A DNA stretch of 64,000 bases, taken from contig JANQJU010000032.1 of the NCBI GenBank assembly GCA_028281495.1, positions 40,842-104,841 of the forward strand, given 5' to 3'. Shown piece by piece: positions 62,819 through 64,000 of the stretch; positions within the stretch are counted from its first letter, which is position 1, and each line of letters opens with the position of its first letter. The translations under genes were made by a program, and so were the position numbers. Under the pieces are notes generated by a model. It worked only from the letters and a program-made list of their open reading frames with translations. It was not told where the DNA came from and ran no database searches. The DNA comes from SAR324 cluster bacterium (GTDB lineage Bacteria; SAR324; NAC60-12).

Positions 62819-64000
62819 ATGAAATTTGCAGAAAAATATGCCTTCCCGGTAGACGGGAAAGTTGAAAAAAGTTTTGAAAGATTAAATGATTTTAAAGAAA
62901 AATTTCGCATCCGGTGGGGCCGGATTCGATTCCAAGTGAATTGGGGTCCGGAAGCCAATGTGAAAGTAATCATCAAAGTGTATCGAGAAGACGGGGTTCG
63001 AGAACTCTTTCTTGTCGATACCGATCCGTATGACGTGAAGTGGGATTCTCACCAGCGCGTCACTCGCGATTTTTACATCCATCCATTTCCAAATAAGCTC
63101 GGTGCGGTGAAATGCGTGAAGTTTTCTTACGTGGTTCATATGAATGAGCGATCCATTCCTTCCCAAAATGATTATATTCTGATGGATGGACCGGCCTTCC
63201 AAGAAGACCGTCCTTATTTCCAACAAATCAACGGGTTTGGAATCACGCCGAACCGATATGAAACTCATGAACTGGATTCAAACGTTTTGCAAACCGATGT
63301 GGATTGGTACAACCAAAACTTCGAGTCTTTGCGATTGACCCCCAAGTTCACAAAAGGGACACCGGATCATCCGTTTCACCCTAAGACGTTCATTCATGAC
63401 CATATCGATAAGGTCATTCAACAAAAGCGAAACAACCCTTCAGGATTCTACACGATCAAAGTGTGTGTGGACTGCATCGACGATCCGCATTTCATCAATC
63501 ATCTCATTCATGCCAGTCAACAAGGCGTGTGGGTGCAGTGTATTGTGGATTGGCGAAAAATGACGTTGACCAACAGCGATAACTATATCCGGTTGAAGCG
63601 GTCGGGTATCGAGTTGCTTGGAGTCTTTTGTACGCCAAAAGATCCAATGATCGAAGTCGATCCGGATATGCACACCAAATTCATCATTTTCGGAGAAGAA
63701 GACTGTTTGCTCGGCTCGTTCAACATTACGTTTGATCGGTGGTGGGCCAACTGGGAATCGGGCATGACGTTCCATTCCAAAGGCGTTTCTCGGTTGCTGG
63801 ACAATATTTTTCAAAGTATCCGGGGTGGAGTGATCCAACGTTACGGCGTTGACCCTCAGAGCCACTTCAATTTACTTTATACCTTCGGACGCCACGCCAT
63901 GCTGGAAGGAAAATATTACCGCCCTCATCAGGCGATTATTGCAGAAATCAACCGTGCCAAGCATTCGATCAAAATTTGCCTGTTCCTTATTGGAGAAATG
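62819..64000 (+). CDS. Phospholipase D-like protein, 3' part beyond window
   Basis: 394 codons visible from the ATG at 62819 (AGGGAG upstream), open at the right edge. The first ~100 residues are beta-rich. The first PLD half is around residues 195-330 and contains the HxK motif MHTKFIIFGEEDCLLGSFN. The second half begins near residue 375 (AIIAEINRAKHSIKICLFLI). Two-HKD proteins hydrolyse or transfer phosphodiesters, and include phospholipases, cardiolipin synthases and nucleases. In the first motif the terminal D/E is replaced by FDRWWANWE context, so activity is probable rather than certain. No signal peptide. Confidence 0.82.
   Translation, partial: MKFAEKYAFPVDGKVEKSFERLNDFKEKFRIRWGRIRFQVNWGPEANVKVIIKVYREDGVRELFLVDTDPYDVKWDSHQRVTRDFYIHPFPNKLGAVKCVKFSYVVHMNERSIPSQNDYILMDGPAFQEDRPYFQQINGFGITPNRYETHELDSNVLQTDVDWYNQNFESLRLTPKFTKGTPDHPFHPKTFIHDHIDKVIQQKRNNPSGFYTIKVCVDCIDDPHFINHLIHASQQGVWVQCIVDWRKMTLTNSDNYIRLKRSGIELLGVFCTPKDPMIEVDPDMHTKFIIFGEEDCLLGSFNITFDRWWANWESGMTFHSKGVSRLLDNIFQSIRGGVIQRYGVDPQSHFNLLYTFGRHAMLEGKYYRPHQAIIAEINRAKHSIKICLFLIGEM

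Overview
The window looks like a chromosomal stretch of a Gram-negative bacterium of moderate GC. It carries lipobox lipoproteins, a SthA-type transhydrogenase, hybrid two-component signalling and LysR regulators. No ribosomal or other taxonomic marker lies inside. The style of the secreted lipoproteins (poly-Gly or Pro-rich linkers, LamG, NHL and delta-60 modules) would suit a Deltaproteobacteria- or SAR324-like lineage, but that placement is a weak inference.

Layout. (1) 1-16832, minus strand: a complete-looking insecticidal-type Tc (ABC) toxin operon. Its order is two paralogous CARDB-like proteins, a very large TcA with three inserted LamG jelly rolls, TcB, and the start of TcC/RHS, which runs off the left edge. 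(2) 17430-20315: an oxidoreductase pair (zinc-type ADH family and SDR) facing a LysR gene. (3) 20532-24498: small accessory genes (Rpn-like nuclease, APH-like kinase, two GNATs, a decayed MNT/HEPN toxin-antitoxin pair, a DUF6150-like gene). (4) 24553-31429: solute-binding protein, cytosolic chemoreceptor-like protein, then a plus-strand run of IorA-type [2Fe-2S] protein, XdhC, a WYL-GAF-adenylate cyclase fusion, and PurU. (5) 31523-38800: LysM/GH18-like protein, a VOC-pirin-MATE operon divergent from a LysR gene, a lipoprotein, and an aldo/keto reductase divergent from another LysR gene. (6) 38822-45380: membrane transporter-HEAT-cNMP fusion, a PAS hybrid histidine kinase, and an AhpD-like protein. 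(7) 45633-53249: a truncated ANL adenylation protein, then a minus-strand group of SthA, two related lipoproteins and the GTPase YlqF. (8) 53672-62508: a CBM21x2-EEP hydrolase followed by a repeat-rich zone with three TPR paralogs (two broken by single missing bases), a pentapeptide protein, a small toxin-antitoxin-like pair and an IS110 remnant. (9) 62819-64000: the start of a phospholipase D-like protein.

The most striking items are four. The Tc operon has modified TcA architecture and two unexplained accessory proteins at its head. A protein joins a WYL-type transcription regulator to an adenylate cyclase. The TPR/pentapeptide cluster has duplicated leaders and an inverted-repeat-flanked small module. 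Short tandem duplications recur exactly at gene boundaries. No tRNA, rRNA, CRISPR array or intact transposon was seen.
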